From: Epiperipatus broadwayi
Lineage: Eukaryota > Onychophora > Udeonychophora > Euonychophora > Peripatidae
Assembly: GCA_028023455.1 (NCBI GenBank)
Contig: JAQFVV010006216.1
Coordinates: forward strand, 563,001 to 627,000
Length of the DNA stretch: 64,000 bases
Direction: 5' to 3'
The notes beneath the pieces are model-generated. The model did no database searches. It was not told the DNA's origin and saw nothing but the letters and a program-made list of their open reading frames with translations. Shown here piece by piece: positions 63,324-64,000 of this stretch (the stretch's first letter is position 1; each line of letters starts with the position of its first letter). A program made the position numbers and the translations under genes.

Positions 63324-64000
63324 GTAAAACATTTGCTTATTTTCGTTATACTGTAATAGCTATTGCATTTCATTAATTCATGCGAATCCTCCAAGAGTCT
63401 AATTATATGAACTCGATATCATACATAAATGAACAATTGATGTGTGCGATTAAATTTCAAATGCTATGTAATACTTTAATATTATTATGTGTGTGCATGA
63501 GTTAATATATGCGTGATCTTTATATCAATATTATTAGTTAAATTAGATAAATACCAGTGTTTTGTTATGAAAGTAAACAAGAATATTTAAACTAGTTTAG
63601 AAATGTCAATTTAAAATATGCGTGTGTTTTATTAGAATTATAAAATGTTTAAATTTAGAAAATAAATGTTAGTTAATAAATTATCTTTAAAATTAAACTT
63701 TATTTGTCGGTCAATTCTTTTTAACAAATTCTTTATCAAGTCTTTTAACCACTAATTAAGTATAATCTATTAGTGATTACAAACAGCTGAGCTAGTCGTG
63801 GATTTAGGCATTGAGTTAGTGGCCATTGCTTAAAGTGCATTATTTATTCATCCTTGAATAGATAGCTGGCGCCCATGTTTATACACAAACAAAAAAAAGT
63901 GCTTTGAACTTGGTGTTGAACTCAACAGTCGAGAAGAAGTTATGTCCTGGAAATGTAACATTAGTTATATACTTTATAGCTATCGTTTGGGCATACATAC
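63324..64000. other. Unassigned stretch, possible intron D
   Basis: No gene or repeat seen. If exon D is real, this is the start of its intron and the acceptor lies outside the window. Confidence 0.3.

Overview
The window is animal (metazoan) nuclear DNA, very AT-rich (about one quarter G+C by eye), with long (TA)n, (ATT)n, (CT)n and (GA)n tracts. There is no bacterial-style gene organisation. I find no intact protein-coding gene. Nearly all recognisable protein similarity belongs to decayed mobile elements: RTE-type LINEs, jockey/CR1-like LINEs, a Penelope-like element, Ty3/gypsy-type gag remnants and a Merlin-like DNA transposon. This mix fits a large, repeat-rich invertebrate genome. I cannot fix the phylum from sequence alone.

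Layout. 1-9.4 kb: AT-rich sequence with a diverged repeat pair (845-1415 and 6525-6900), a T-rich block whose minus strand reads as a broken coiled-coil protein (3480-4470), and two short tandem duplications. 9.4-11.9 kb: a head-to-tail plus inverted array of a roughly 406 bp unit between TA tracts, then a hairpin MITE. 12-15.9 kb: no gene seen. 15.96-17.74 kb: a degraded LINE. 18.4-22.2 kb: two TATA-box promoter/first-exon candidates (A and B), a tRNA-like SINE head and a three-copy minisatellite. 23.6-28.5 kb: a jockey-like LINE fragment, a dispersed repeat with a second copy at 49.4 kb, and an unidentified minus-strand coding remnant. 28.5-35.9 kb: a second, diverged copy of the inverted array, an RTE LINE split by a TIR-bounded Merlin element, further LINE fragments and a Ty3/gypsy gag. 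36-51.3 kb: tRNA-like SINE heads, ATT tracts, a CR1/jockey fragment, a second gag-like remnant, and dispersed and local duplications. 52.1-56.0 kb: an RTE copy whose two halves are separated by 2.7 kb containing promoter/first-exon candidate C. 60.9-64 kb: a hairpin MITE, a Penelope-like element and promoter/first-exon candidate D.

The most interesting non-transposon signal is the set of four plus-strand modules (A-D). Each has a TATA box and a plausible splice donor 260-400 bp downstream. B and C share several hundred bp of alignable upstream sequence including a palindrome. A and B share sequence just before the donor, and so do C and D. No coding exon is seen between them. They could be alternative non-coding first exons of a gene outside the window, first exons of a duplicated gene family, or parts of an undescribed mobile element. 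The second interesting signal is the pair of fold-back arrays, two diverged copies of one architecture bounded by TA tracts.
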